DNA of 9,497 nt from Calditrichota bacterium (GCA_024278715.1 JAJRSN010000145.1:1-9497); one strand, 5' to 3'; shown: positions 1 to 6,806, counted from the first letter of the stretch. Notes: generated from the letters alone by a model not told the origin. Made by a program: numbers and translations.

Positions 1-1
1 A

Positions 2-145
2 GGAAGTACGTTAAACGAATGCGCGCGTGTTCTGAAAGCCGCCGGCAGCAACCGGATTACCATCGCAGCGATAGCGACGCCCGTGGATTTTTTACAATCG
101 GACGCGACGGACAATTTAGCCTCTGCTCTGCCTTTTCAAATTTAG
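2..145 (+). CDS. ComF family phosphoribosyltransferase, C-terminal end (5' truncated by window)
   Basis: The only convincing plus-strand coding sequence. It runs in from the left edge and ends at the TAG at 143-145, leaving 47 visible residues. It opens with GSTLNECARVLKAAG and continues into a short hydrophobic strand (ITIAAIAT). In ComF and related type I phosphoribosyltransferases the PRPP-binding loop (DDVxTTG) is followed directly by a Thr/Ser-Leu/Val-Asn-Glu-Cys-Ala helix and then by a strand ending the Rossmann-like fold; what is visible matches that segment. The PRPP loop itself lies outside the window, so catalytic residues cannot be checked. ComF proteins are linked to DNA uptake in competent bacteria, but many homologues have no proven role. 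The last 20 or so residues after the strand are not family-typical. Another type I phosphoribosyltransferase remains possible. The gene converges on the cytochrome gene. Confidence 0.7.
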   Translation, partial: GSTLNECARVLKAAGSNRITIAAIATPVDFLQSDATDNLASALPFQI

Positions 146-173
146 CCGATGAAATTCGGTAGTTGTTCTTTAC

Positions 174-255
174 CGCAGAGTCGCTGAGGGCGCGGGGGCT
201 TCTTTTTATTTTTTGACAGCAGATTAATCTGATTATTCTGATTTTGCTGATCTTT
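174..255 (+). repeat. Composite intergenic repeat, copy 1
   Basis: The element has two modules. The first is three heptamers of the type CGCNGRG, starting at 174, 182 and 191 (steps of 8 and 9). After a 22-base T-rich spacer come four 9-bp tandem units of the form C(A/T)GAT followed by variable bases, at 220-228, 229-237, 238-246 and 247-255. Copy 2, 262 bases downstream, has the same heptamer steps, the same spacer length and the same number of units. By hand count the copies agree at 63 of 82 positions with no gaps, including an identical run of 25 bases (219-243 against 481-505). Strand is arbitrary. Confidence 0.8.
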
Positions 256-295
256 TACTTTTAAATTTGTGTCCACTTTTAAAAGATTATAATTA

Positions 296-372
296 TCATT
301 TCGAAGAACGTAGCGACGAGAAATCTTTTGCTTTTATCGGAGTTATTAGATTTCTCCCTACATTCAAATTGA
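296..372. repeat. Degenerate inverted-repeat element between the composite repeats
   Basis: Outer arms at 296-305 and 363-372 pair at 8 of 10 positions. Inner arms GAGAAATCT (318-326) and AGATTTCTC (348-356) are perfectly complementary over 9 bp. The left half reads like the widespread intergenic repeat beginning TCATTTCGA and running into GAGAAATCT, seen in many Bacteroidota/Chlorobiota-type genomes. This resemblance is from memory. The intervening arm segments have unequal lengths (12 and 6 bases), so this copy is decayed. It is probably a small miniature inverted-repeat-like or REP-like sequence. A structured RNA seems less likely. Confidence 0.55.
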
Positions 373-435
373 CAGAACACGGTTTTTATAGTTGATTTAA
401 ATTTTAAATTCCTTTTATTGCATTATCCTTTTTTA

Positions 436-517
436 CGCGGAGTCGCAGAGAACGCGGAGGTTTTTCCTGATTTTTTTAACGCAGATTAATCTGATTATTC
501 TGATTGCGCTGATTAAA
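436..517 (+). repeat. Composite intergenic repeat, copy 2
   Basis: Same architecture as copy 1: heptamers CGCGGAG, CGCAGAG and CGCGGAG at 436, 444 and 453, a 22-base spacer, then four 9-bp units at 482-490, 491-499, 500-508 and 509-517. This copy is the more regular one: three of its four 9-bp units begin CTGATT and the first begins CAGATT. Conservation of spacing over all 82 bases without an indel argues that the two modules move or are maintained as one element. Confidence 0.8.
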
Positions 518-645
518 TTATGTTTTTTTGACTTTTAGTGCTAAATAAGAAAATTTGCTCTCATTTCAATTCCGGTTATTAATTCAATTTTCCGTATTCT
601 TCTTTGCGTCCGCAGAAGCGATTTTGCTAATGTATCGGATATCAT

Positions 646-684
646 AAAAAAGGTCTTTTCACAGAGCGTGAAAAGACCTTTTTT
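646..684 (-). terminator. Strong intrinsic terminator after the cytochrome gene, likely bidirectional
   Basis: Perfect hairpin. The left arm 646-662 (A-run plus GGTCTTTTCAC) pairs with the right arm 668-684 around the 5-base loop 663-667. The arms carry an A-run on the left and a T-run on the right (679-687), so a U-tract follows the stem in either direction. It sits 21 bases past the cytochrome stop codon. It can also stop plus-strand transcripts coming from the ComF-type gene. Confidence 0.92.
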
Positions 685-705
685 TTTCAAACGGATGAAA
701 GAGAT

Positions 706-3378
706 TTATTTCATCAGAATCATCTTATGCATCTTTTGGAAAACAACGCTTCCGGTCTCGCTATCCGTTACATAAATACGATAGAAGTAAACACCAGACG
801 AAAAACCGTTTCCGTTGAAACTAACCGTATAGTTTCCGGATGAGAGATTTTTATCAACCAGGGTTTTCAATTCCTCGCCGAGAATGCTGTACACAGCCAG
901 AGTTACGTGTCCCGGTTTTAGTATCGAGAATTCGATGGTGGTTTTCGGGTTAAAGGGGTTCGGGTAGTTCTGAGCAAGATCATATTTTGTCACAACATTG
1001 TTTTCGTTGTCTATTCCCGTGATCTTGGCGGTTACTTCCTCGGAGAGTTCGCCCAAATTACCTGAAAAGTCCACAGCCTGAACTTTATAATAGAATTCGC
1101 CGTTATCGAGATTCTGATCTACAAAACTCAGATCGGCGGTAGTTCCCAATTCCGTTGAAGCGTCAGCCACAAAGTTAGGCTCTGTGGAACGGAAAACGCG
1201 GTAGTAATTGATATCGGGATCTTCCGGAGCTTCCCAGCTTAACTCAACCTTGTTATCAGCCACCAAAGCGGCGAGACTTGCGGGAGCGTGCGGGATCAGG
1301 TTATCGACGGAATATCCTTCGGCTGGTTCGGATTCAATGATATTTCCGTCTCTTGTTTTAGCCAGAACCTTGAATTTTGTCAGAACCAGACCATCAGCCG
1401 TTGAATCAAAAAGCGTAGGAACTACAAGCGCATATCTGCGACTGCCGTCAGCCGGATGCTGACCAACGCCGGTCCAGGTATCGTCATATTCGTCGTAACG
1501 TTTTACAATATAAAGCGCAACAGGATCAACCGCCACGCCGTCGTCAGCGAACTTGTTCCAAATAATTTTGACCTGTTTACCCTGATCGTTGGGCACATCA
1601 TCGATGGCAACAATCTGACCGTCAACCACGTTGTTCTCCAGAGCCTTGATGGTGGTTTTCAACAGAGCCACGGTAAAGGCAGGGTTATGGATACCATAGC
1701 TGCCGTCATAGTAAACCATTTCGTAATTGAAGGCTGCTTTCAATTCTGTGCGGGTCCAAGTTTCATCAACATCATCATGGGGATCATAGGCTTCAACCGT
1801 ATCGGCATGGGGTAACATTTGGGCTAATTTTTCCATCAAACCACGAACTTCCATTTGCAGACCTTCTTCCACCCCGTCTCCGTCATGATCGGCGTTACCG
1901 TTGAAATAGAATTTTTTCTCCGCAAAGGTCGTTCCGACATCGCCATGGCAATCCTGACAGATTTTTACATTATCGTTTCCTTCCGGATCTTTAACATTAA
2001 AGGTGTGAGAGCCGACCAAAATTACGTTGCCTTCTTCATCGGTCTTTGCCGGCGACATGTGGCAATCGACGCAGGAATTTTCAACCGCTTTTGCGTGAGG
2101 AGAAGAGGGCAATTTTTTGCCGAAAGTAACGGCGTTTACGCCGAGCAGCATATCCGCCTGCGGAGCATAATGCGGTCCATAATACTTGTGCGGAGCATCG
2201 GAATAAGACTTTGCCTCGCGCCGGTTCTGATGACAATTCATACAAAGTTTTCCTAATCCTCCTTCGGTCACCTCCATTCCGTTGGAAAGCGTCACTTCAA
2301 CCGTCCGAACCTGATGTTCGTTTTCATCGCTGTGCGGATCATGGCAGGTTGCGCAAGTGATGGGAATATAAGGTTGTTTCGTAATCTCTTCGCCTTCCGC
2401 ATACTGGACAAACTGCCCTCCGTTATGGCAGCCGCGGCAGTCTGTTCGGTTGCCGGCAGGATAAGAAGGAACGCTTGCATGTCCTGAAATATCCCATTGC
2501 TCGGGAAATACATGATGAGTTCCCGAATCATGGCAATAGGCGCAATTATCCGCGCTTAACGAAGCAACCATCTTAGAATCACTGGTGTCTCCAAAATGGT
2601 CGCTTCCGGGTCCGTGGCAGCTTTCACATTGAATACGCGACAATTTCATGCTGTTCGGGTAAAATACAAACAATGAATCCCATACTCCGGGATAAAGCGA
2701 ACTATCGGCTGAACCGTAAAAATCATATAAATCGGCATGACTCGGGAAAACAAAGGTCGTATCTTTGTCATAGATAGACACATACTGCGTACGATCATCA
2801 AAGCCATTATTGCTTGCCTTTGCGTCATTACCGGTCGTATGACATCTTATACAGTAAGAGGCATAATAGGGACTTAAGGTACCCTTCATCCCTTCTTCAA
2901 AAATACTGTAATGTCCGGTTAATTCCCACTCTGTTACTTTGTTACTGTGGCAAAGCCCGCATTTTCCATCCTCGATTCCCATATACAAACCGGCGTGTAC
3001 AGTCAAACTGGCTTTGTCTTCTCCGTCCGAAAACTCAATCACATAAACGCCTTCCAGATCGGGTTTAAAAGCCACAAATTGCGTCGATTCGTCAAGATCG
3101 GTCTGTGCAATAAAATCAGCGGTCGAACCGTCGGGTTTTAGGGTAATCGTCCAGTTTGGAGCGGTAAGAGCCCCGTCTTTGCGCATTCCTTTAAAGTACA
3201 TCTTTGTCTCAACGCCTACATTCAGCAACCCGTTGTAAGAAGTATCAAATATCCCCAAAGTATCTCGCGACACATCACGATCGGAAACACCATAAGGAAC
3301 TACAACAACATTTTGGGATAAGAGAGCGGTTACAGAAAACAGCAGCGCTAAGACCCAAACATGTAATTTTTGATTCAT
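706..3378 (-). CDS. Secreted nonaheme c-type cytochrome with FN3-like domains and T9SS sorting domain
   Basis: An 890-residue multiheme electron-transfer protein, predicted to be exported and placed on the cell surface or released by type IX secretion. Signal peptide at residues 1-21 (hydrophobic core, LLS-Q cleavage). Residues 30-130 look like an Ig/PKD-type beta domain. Nine CXXCH heme sites lie at 140, 176, 251, 279, 314, 342, 379, 436 and 474. Candidate distal His ligands include H156, H300, H397, H403, H428 and H458. A DHDGDG calcium-type loop (497-502) and a helix with GIHNPAF (562-568) follow. Two fibronectin-III-like domains (about 595-690 and 698-787) precede a T9SS type A sorting domain (about 800-890; NYPNPFNP, GVYFYR). 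The ATG at 3376-3378 is chosen over an in-frame upstream start at 3450 because AGGAGG sits 6 bases before it and a signal peptide follows at once; the longer form would bury the signal and overlap the promoter. The heme part resembles cytochrome c554/nitrite-reductase-like multiheme proteins only in general style; the redox partner is unknown. Confidence 0.95.
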   Translation of the reverse strand: MNQKLHVWVLALLFSVTALLSQNVVVVPYGVSDRDVSRDTLGIFDTSYNGLLNVGVETKMYFKGMRKDGALTAPNWTITLKPDGSTADFIAQTDLDESTQFVAFKPDLEGVYVIEFSDGEDKASLTVHAGLYMGIEDGKCGLCHSNKVTEWELTGHYSIFEEGMKGTLSPYYASYCIRCHTTGNDAKASNNGFDDRTQYVSIYDKDTTFVFPSHADLYDFYGSADSSLYPGVWDSLFVFYPNSMKLSRIQCESCHGPGSDHFGDTSDSKMVASLSADNCAYCHDSGTHHVFPEQWDISGHASVPSYPAGNRTDCRGCHNGGQFVQYAEGEEITKQPYIPITCATCHDPHSDENEHQVRTVEVTLSNGMEVTEGGLGKLCMNCHQNRREAKSYSDAPHKYYGPHYAPQADMLLGVNAVTFGKKLPSSPHAKAVENSCVDCHMSPAKTDEEGNVILVGSHTFNVKDPEGNDNVKICQDCHGDVGTTFAEKKFYFNGNADHDGDGVEEGLQMEVRGLMEKLAQMLPHADTVEAYDPHDDVDETWTRTELKAAFNYEMVYYDGSYGIHNPAFTVALLKTTIKALENNVVDGQIVAIDDVPNDQGKQVKIIWNKFADDGVAVDPVALYIVKRYDEYDDTWTGVGQHPADGSRRYALVVPTLFDSTADGLVLTKFKVLAKTRDGNIIESEPAEGYSVDNLIPHAPASLAALVADNKVELSWEAPEDPDINYYRVFRSTEPNFVADASTELGTTADLSFVDQNLDNGEFYYKVQAVDFSGNLGELSEEVTAKITGIDNENNVVTKYDLAQNYPNPFNPKTTIEFSILKPGHVTLAVYSILGEELKTLVDKNLSSGNYTVSFNGNGFSSGVYFYRIYVTDSETGSVVFQKMHKMILMK

Positions 3379-3382
3379 ACAA

Positions 3383-3390
3383 CACCTCCT
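3383..3390 (-). promoter_or_regulatory. Shine-Dalgarno site that fixes the cytochrome start
   Basis: On the minus strand this reads AGGAGGTG, with the AGGAGG core at 3385-3390 and 6 bases to the ATG at 3378. It is the strongest ribosome binding site in the window and decides the start against the longer in-frame reading. Confidence 0.9.
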
Positions 3391-3397
3391 TTTTTGG

Positions 3398-3411
3398 GTG
3401 AACAATTTCAC
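3398..3411. promoter_or_regulatory. GTGA-N6-TCAC dyad, CRP/FNR-family-like site
   Basis: GTGA (3398-3401) and TCAC (3408-3411) are separated by 6 bases, the half-site geometry used by CRP/FNR-superfamily regulators (TGTGA-N6-TCACA in E. coli CRP). It lies in the predicted 5' untranslated region, between the promoter and the ribosome binding site, where a bound regulator would be expected to block rather than activate. Only eight defined bases, so chance occurrence is possible. A redox or carbon signal for a cytochrome gene would make sense, but that is inference. Confidence 0.35.
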
Positions 3412-3431
3412 TAAAGATAAAAACAAACTAT

Positions 3432-3450
3432 GTGAAAAAAAGATTTTCAC
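3432..3450. promoter_or_regulatory. GTGAAAA/TTTTCAC dyad overlapping the predicted transcription start
   Basis: Perfect 7-bp inverted repeat (3432-3438 and 3444-3450) with a 5-base centre. The predicted start of transcription (about 3447) falls inside its right arm, so it would act as a DNA operator and not as an RNA hairpin. The right arm is part of an 11-bp direct repeat (TTTCACTAAAG at 3406-3416 and 3445-3455) shared with the GTGA-N6-TCAC site, which suggests two versions of one operator. Confidence 0.35.
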
Positions 3451-3453
3451 TAA

Positions 3454-3482
3454 AGTATAGATATATATCGGAATTATTGCAA
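3454..3482 (-). promoter_or_regulatory. Sigma70-like promoter for the cytochrome gene
   Basis: On the minus strand: -35 TTGCAA (3477-3482), a 17-base spacer, and -10 TATACT (3454-3459). This is 4 of 6 and 5 of 6 matches to the sigma70 consensus at optimal spacing. It predicts a start near 3447 and a leader of about 70 bases before the ATG. The AT-rich background raises the chance of false matches. A further small dyad (ATGAAAA/TTTTCAT, 3508-3523) lies upstream of the -35. It implies the cytochrome gene can be expressed apart from the upstream sugar operon. Confidence 0.6.
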
Positions 3483-3608
3483 TTTAATTTAGCTGTTTTT
3501 AGAGATTATGAAAAAATTTTCATATTTATGAGTACAAAACCATATAAAACGAGCACTGTCTTTCTTTTCACCTTTATGGCGGTTTGTAATAACAGGATTT
3601 TCGTTTCA

Positions 3609-4331
3609 TCATACTAACGATTTTTTTAAAGCCTTTACAAAACGTTGGGTAATCGCCCAGGGACGGGTAATCGCCGTTCCGACAACAACCGCGAAGGCTC
3701 CTAACTTTAAAGATTTAATCGCCTGCTCGGGAAACCAAATTCTGCCTTCGGCGATAACGGGAGTTCTGCCCTTCAGGCTTTGACTTAGCTCGGCGATCAA
3801 TTTAAAATCCGGTTCTTCTGGTTTAAAACTTTTTTTAGTGTATTCGGTGTAGCCTGCAAGGGTTGTTCCGATAAGATCAAATCCGAGTTCGCTCGCTCTT
3901 AATCCTTCTTCAACGGCGGAAATATCAGCCATCAGCAAGGCGGAACTGTTTGCGCGGGCGTACGCCACAAGGTCTTCAAGGTTTTGTCCGTAAGGTCTTT
4001 GCCGATCTGTCGCGTCCATGGCAATAATGGGAACTCCGGTACACAAAAGCGCTTTTAATTCCCGTAACGTGGGAGTAATAAAAACTTCGCTGTTTTGATA
4101 GACCTTTTTATAGATACCGATAACGGGAACATCGAGCGCTTTGAGCATTGCTCGTATATTTTGCGGGAGATTTGCCCGAATTCCGACCGCGCCGCCCATT
4201 AGCGCCGCTTTAGCCATTGCAACCAAAATGTGGGGTTTTGCCAACGGCTCGGGGGGCTCGGACTGACATGAAACAATCAGCCCCCCTTTTAAGCGCCGCA
4301 GAATTTCAGCTTTGTTTTTAACCACTTCCAT
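3609..4331 (-). CDS. nanE: N-acetylmannosamine-6-phosphate 2-epimerase
   Basis: A cytoplasmic TIM-barrel enzyme interconverting ManNAc-6-P and GlcNAc-6-P. The 240 residues span the whole family. Family signatures in order: GGLIVSCQ (16-23), GIRAN (50-54), PVIGIYK (69-75), ITPT (85-88), AMDATDR (104-110), LMADIS (133-138), IGTTLAGYT (154-162), PVIAEGR (191-197) and VVVGTAITRP (215-224). By analogy with Clostridium perfringens NanE, K75 is the likely catalytic lysine, with R52, D136 and E195 in the active site. It is the last gene of the operon, 7 bases after the GH94 stop. The ATG at 4329-4331 is preferred; a TTG two codons earlier (4335-4337) is the alternative, with a weak GGGA motif usable by either. 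No sialic acid lyase (nanA), ManNAc kinase (nanK) or GlcNAc-6-P deacetylase (nagA) lies in the window, so the usual sialate pathway is not the visible context. No clear intrinsic terminator follows. Confidence 0.95.
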   Translation of the reverse strand: MEVVKNKAEILRRLKGGLIVSCQSEPPEPLAKPHILVAMAKAALMGGAVGIRANLPQNIRAMLKALDVPVIGIYKKVYQNSEVFITPTLRELKALLCTGVPIIAMDATDRQRPYGQNLEDLVAYARANSSALLMADISAVEEGLRASELGFDLIGTTLAGYTEYTKKSFKPEEPDFKLIAELSQSLKGRTPVIAEGRIWFPEQAIKSLKLGAFAVVVGTAITRPWAITQRFVKALKKSLV

Positions 4332-4338
4332 TTTCAAA

Positions 4339-6756
4339 TCATCCCATTTCAGCTAATACTTCCACTTTTTCCGAATCTTCGATTAGGCGGGCAATTTGTT
4401 CATTACGCAAATCGATCAGGTTTCCGTCGATTTTTTGACCGTTAACGCTGATCCGCTTAACGCCTTTGGTTTTGCCTTGCGGATTTTTTACCCGGATATA
4501 ATAGGTTTTTCCTCTGAATTTTCGCACCACGGAATAGGAGCTCCAATCCGCGGGAATACAGGGATCGATGATCAACCCGTCATAGGTCGGTCGAACTCCT
4601 AAAATGTAATCGATTCCGTCTCGCAGCATCCAGGTGGATGATCCGGTTAACCAGGAATGACTCGCCTGACCGTAGGTGGGATGATCGGGACTCGTAACGT
4701 ATTCTGCGTAAACATAGGGCTCCACTTCGTATCTGTCGATATCGATTACCGGGTTCATGGGCAATGATTGTTTGTAAATTCGGAAGGCGCGCTCGCCTCT
4801 GCCGAGAAGACACTCGGCTAAAATCGCCCAACTCACGGGATGAGTAAAGACGGCTCCGTTTTCTTTTTTACCGGGAACGCAACGTGTCGCCAGACCGATA
4901 GCGGGGTCGATTTTGGTATATGCGGGATGAAGAATTTTGGGACCTTTCGGCGTATCCAGATGCTCGCGCACGGAATCCATACACTTTAGGGCGCGGTCGT
5001 CATCAGCAACGCCGCTGATTACCGCCCAACTTTGCACATTCAGAAAAATCTTTCCTTCTTTGTTTTTTGAAGAGCCGATAACCTTTCCCATATCGTTGGT
5101 TCCGCGAATGTACCAGGCGCCGTCCCAGCAATGCGTATTTATGCTTTGTTTAACCTTTTCGTACTCTTTTCGATAATGCTTCCGCTTTTCGTCTAATTTT
5201 AAATATTCACACAGTTCTGCGGTTTCTCTTAAAATAAACGCCAGGAACATGGCAACCCAAACGCTTTCGCCCTTGCCTTGTCTGCCGAGATAATCGAGCG
5301 TGTCGTTCCAGTCGCCGGGTCCGAACTTAGGCAAATAGCGATCCGTCAATTGGCTTAACGAATAATCGATCGCTTTAAAAAGATGTTCCAGAATAGTCGC
5401 TTCGCCGGAATCGTAAAAAGAGGTTTTTTGATTTAAAAAATTAAAATCGCCGGTTTCTTTTAAATACACCATAATCGCCAACGGCAACCAGAGGGGCGTA
5501 TCCGAATGTCCGGTGCGTTCGCCGTTATGGGATAACGGATAATAGAGATGAAATGTGCTTCCATCGGCAAACTGATACCTGCTCATTTCCAAAATACGAT
5601 CTTTAACCCACCGAGGTCGCGGAATCACCGGTCCCATGATATCCTGACATGAATCACGATACCCCCTGCCAAACAGCAGCCCGCCATGATAATAAGAAGC
5701 GTCGCGGGAAAACCTGAATGTTACCGAGGTTTGGTACTGATTCCAGACATTTAACATGGTGTTCATGTCATTGTCCGGAGTCTGCACCTGTACGTGATTC
5801 AAATATTCGTCCCAGTCTTCTCTCAATTTGTCGAATTCATAATTAACAACCGAAAGATCGCGATATTTATTGACAATTTCGGCAGCCTTTTCCGAGTGTT
5901 GTTCCCTTGGCACAACACCGAGTAAAATCACAAAATCCGCGGTTTTTTCGGGTTCAATCACCGCTCCCATCTGCAAAGCGCCCACTGCGTCGCCGGCGGT
6001 GATTTCCGAATTAAAACATTGTCCCTTTTCCACAGCTATGGGATTTTCTTCGGAGCGCCAGCGACCGATGAACAGATTTTTACTGCCGTCCCAGCCTTCA
6101 ATTGTTAAAGAAGAGCTGAAAAACACGTAACGATCCCAGGCTTCATTGGTTTGCTTCACAGTCGGTCCGCCGTAGCGAACCCAATAGCGTTTTGAAGCAA
6201 AGAGAATCCGATTTTGTGAATCAAAAAAGACCTCGTTAAAATGTTGATCGTTGGGTTGATTAATGAGATCAACCAGAGCGTGACCGAGACACAGCTCCAC
6301 AAAAGCAAAAAGTTTAAGATGCAAAGTCCGTTCGGATTGATTTTGCAGACGAACGCGCCAAATTTCAAGGTCGTCATTTTCGGGAACAAAATACAGCAAA
6401 TCATGGTGCAGCCCGCGATAAAGCGATTTAATGCGCGTATAATAAAGTCCGTGACGGCATTCATAGGAATCTAACCTGGTAAAAGTGGGCTGCCAGGTGG
6501 GCGACCAGAAATGTCCGTCTTTTTCATCGCGAATATAAAGATAGCGCCCGGGACGATCCACAGGCATGGAATTATAACGCCATCGGGTGATGCGGCTGTC
6601 TTTTGGAGACAGGTAAAAGCTGAAGCCGCCCGCCGTGTGAGAGATCAACCCGTTGTAACGACCGTTGGACAAATAATTTACCCAGGGAGCAGGTGTATCG
6701 GGTCGGGTTATGATAAATTCTTTTCGATCTTCCGAGAATTTTCCATATTTATTCAC
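4339..6756 (-). CDS. GH94 disaccharide phosphorylase (cellobiose/chitobiose phosphorylase family)
   Basis: Inverting phosphorylase that splits a beta-linked disaccharide with inorganic phosphate to an alpha-sugar-1-phosphate plus free sugar, in the cytoplasm. The 805 residues match the usual length of about 800. The N-terminal beta-sandwich (about 1-270) opens with the family-typical ITRPDTPAPWVNYL and ISHTAGGFSFY, then a helical linker and an (alpha/alpha)6 barrel (about 320-725). Visible landmarks: R351-D352, GYRDSCQD (365-372), GDWND (481-485) with the general acid probably D485, ENGAVFTHPVSW (632-643) and WLTGSSTW (702-709); H639 and T704-G705 fall where phosphate ligands are expected. 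A small C-terminal beta domain closes the protein. Start is GTG at 6754-6756, with AAGGA 7 bases before it and no better in-frame ATG. Specificity is not certain: chitobiose is favoured by the NanE neighbour, cellobiose or another beta-glucoside is possible. The loop after the GYRD motif appears shorter than in chitobiose phosphorylase as I remember it. Confidence 0.94.
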   Translation of the reverse strand: MNKYGKFSEDRKEFIITRPDTPAPWVNYLSNGRYNGLISHTAGGFSFYLSPKDSRITRWRYNSMPVDRPGRYLYIRDEKDGHFWSPTWQPTFTRLDSYECRHGLYYTRIKSLYRGLHHDLLYFVPENDDLEIWRVRLQNQSERTLHLKLFAFVELCLGHALVDLINQPNDQHFNEVFFDSQNRILFASKRYWVRYGGPTVKQTNEAWDRYVFFSSSLTIEGWDGSKNLFIGRWRSEENPIAVEKGQCFNSEITAGDAVGALQMGAVIEPEKTADFVILLGVVPREQHSEKAAEIVNKYRDLSVVNYEFDKLREDWDEYLNHVQVQTPDNDMNTMLNVWNQYQTSVTFRFSRDASYYHGGLLFGRGYRDSCQDIMGPVIPRPRWVKDRILEMSRYQFADGSTFHLYYPLSHNGERTGHSDTPLWLPLAIMVYLKETGDFNFLNQKTSFYDSGEATILEHLFKAIDYSLSQLTDRYLPKFGPGDWNDTLDYLGRQGKGESVWVAMFLAFILRETAELCEYLKLDEKRKHYRKEYEKVKQSINTHCWDGAWYIRGTNDMGKVIGSSKNKEGKIFLNVQSWAVISGVADDDRALKCMDSVREHLDTPKGPKILHPAYTKIDPAIGLATRCVPGKKENGAVFTHPVSWAILAECLLGRGERAFRIYKQSLPMNPVIDIDRYEVEPYVYAEYVTSPDHPTYGQASHSWLTGSSTWMLRDGIDYILGVRPTYDGLIIDPCIPADWSSYSVVRKFRGKTYYIRVKNPQGKTKGVKRISVNGQKIDGNLIDLRNEQIARLIEDSEKVEVLAEMG

Positions 6757-6763
6757 TGTCCTG

Positions 6764-6768
6764 TCCTT
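6764..6768 (-). promoter_or_regulatory. Ribosome binding site supporting the GTG start of the GH94 gene
   Basis: AAGGA on the minus strand, 7 bases before the GTG at 6756. It sits in the 50-base gap after the mutase stop, in keeping with translation of the second gene of one transcript. Confidence 0.6.
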
Positions 6769-6806
6769 ACCTCATTTTTCGTTCTGCTCTTAATGATTAA
6801 ATCTAC

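Larger units (their letters stand above)
146..705. other. Non-coding intergenic stretch with repeats and terminator
   Basis: About 560 bases between the convergent ComF-type and cytochrome genes. Both strands are broken by frequent stops and I see no ribosome binding site or protein-like reading frame. It holds two direct copies of an 82-bp composite repeat (174-255 and 436-517), a degenerate inverted repeat between them (296-372), and a strong hairpin terminator (646-684). The part from 518 to 645 shows no recognisable element. No tRNA-like cloverleaf or riboswitch was seen. Confidence 0.85.

Noticed and set aside
1..171. Alternative plus-strand frame from base 1 to the stop at 169-171
   Set aside because: Its translation is Arg/Ser-rich and unlike any family. 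The frame beginning at base 2 gives a recognisable ComF-type segment.
174..517. CRISPR array
   Set aside because: The repeated units are 7-9 bp words without unique 30-bp spacers, and only two 82-bp copies exist. No cas genes are nearby.
1456..2256. Plus-strand reading frames of 119 and 133 codons opposite the cytochrome gene
   Set aside because: They are antisense shadows of a gene with nine heme motifs; their translations show no domain and no ribosome binding sites.
3379..3450. 24-residue N-terminal extension of the cytochrome gene starting at 3450
   Set aside because: It would bury the signal peptide, has no ribosome binding site, and overlaps the predicted transcription start. The ATG at 3378 has AGGAGG 6 bases upstream.
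3560..3608. Terminator after NanE
   Set aside because: No hairpin with a U-tract could be found on the minus strand; some read-through into the cytochrome leader is possible.
3432..3617. Plus-strand 61-codon reading frame in the gap between NanE and the cytochrome gene
   Set aside because: GTG start without a ribosome binding site, AT-driven Lys/Phe/Tyr composition, and it runs across the cytochrome promoter in the opposite direction.
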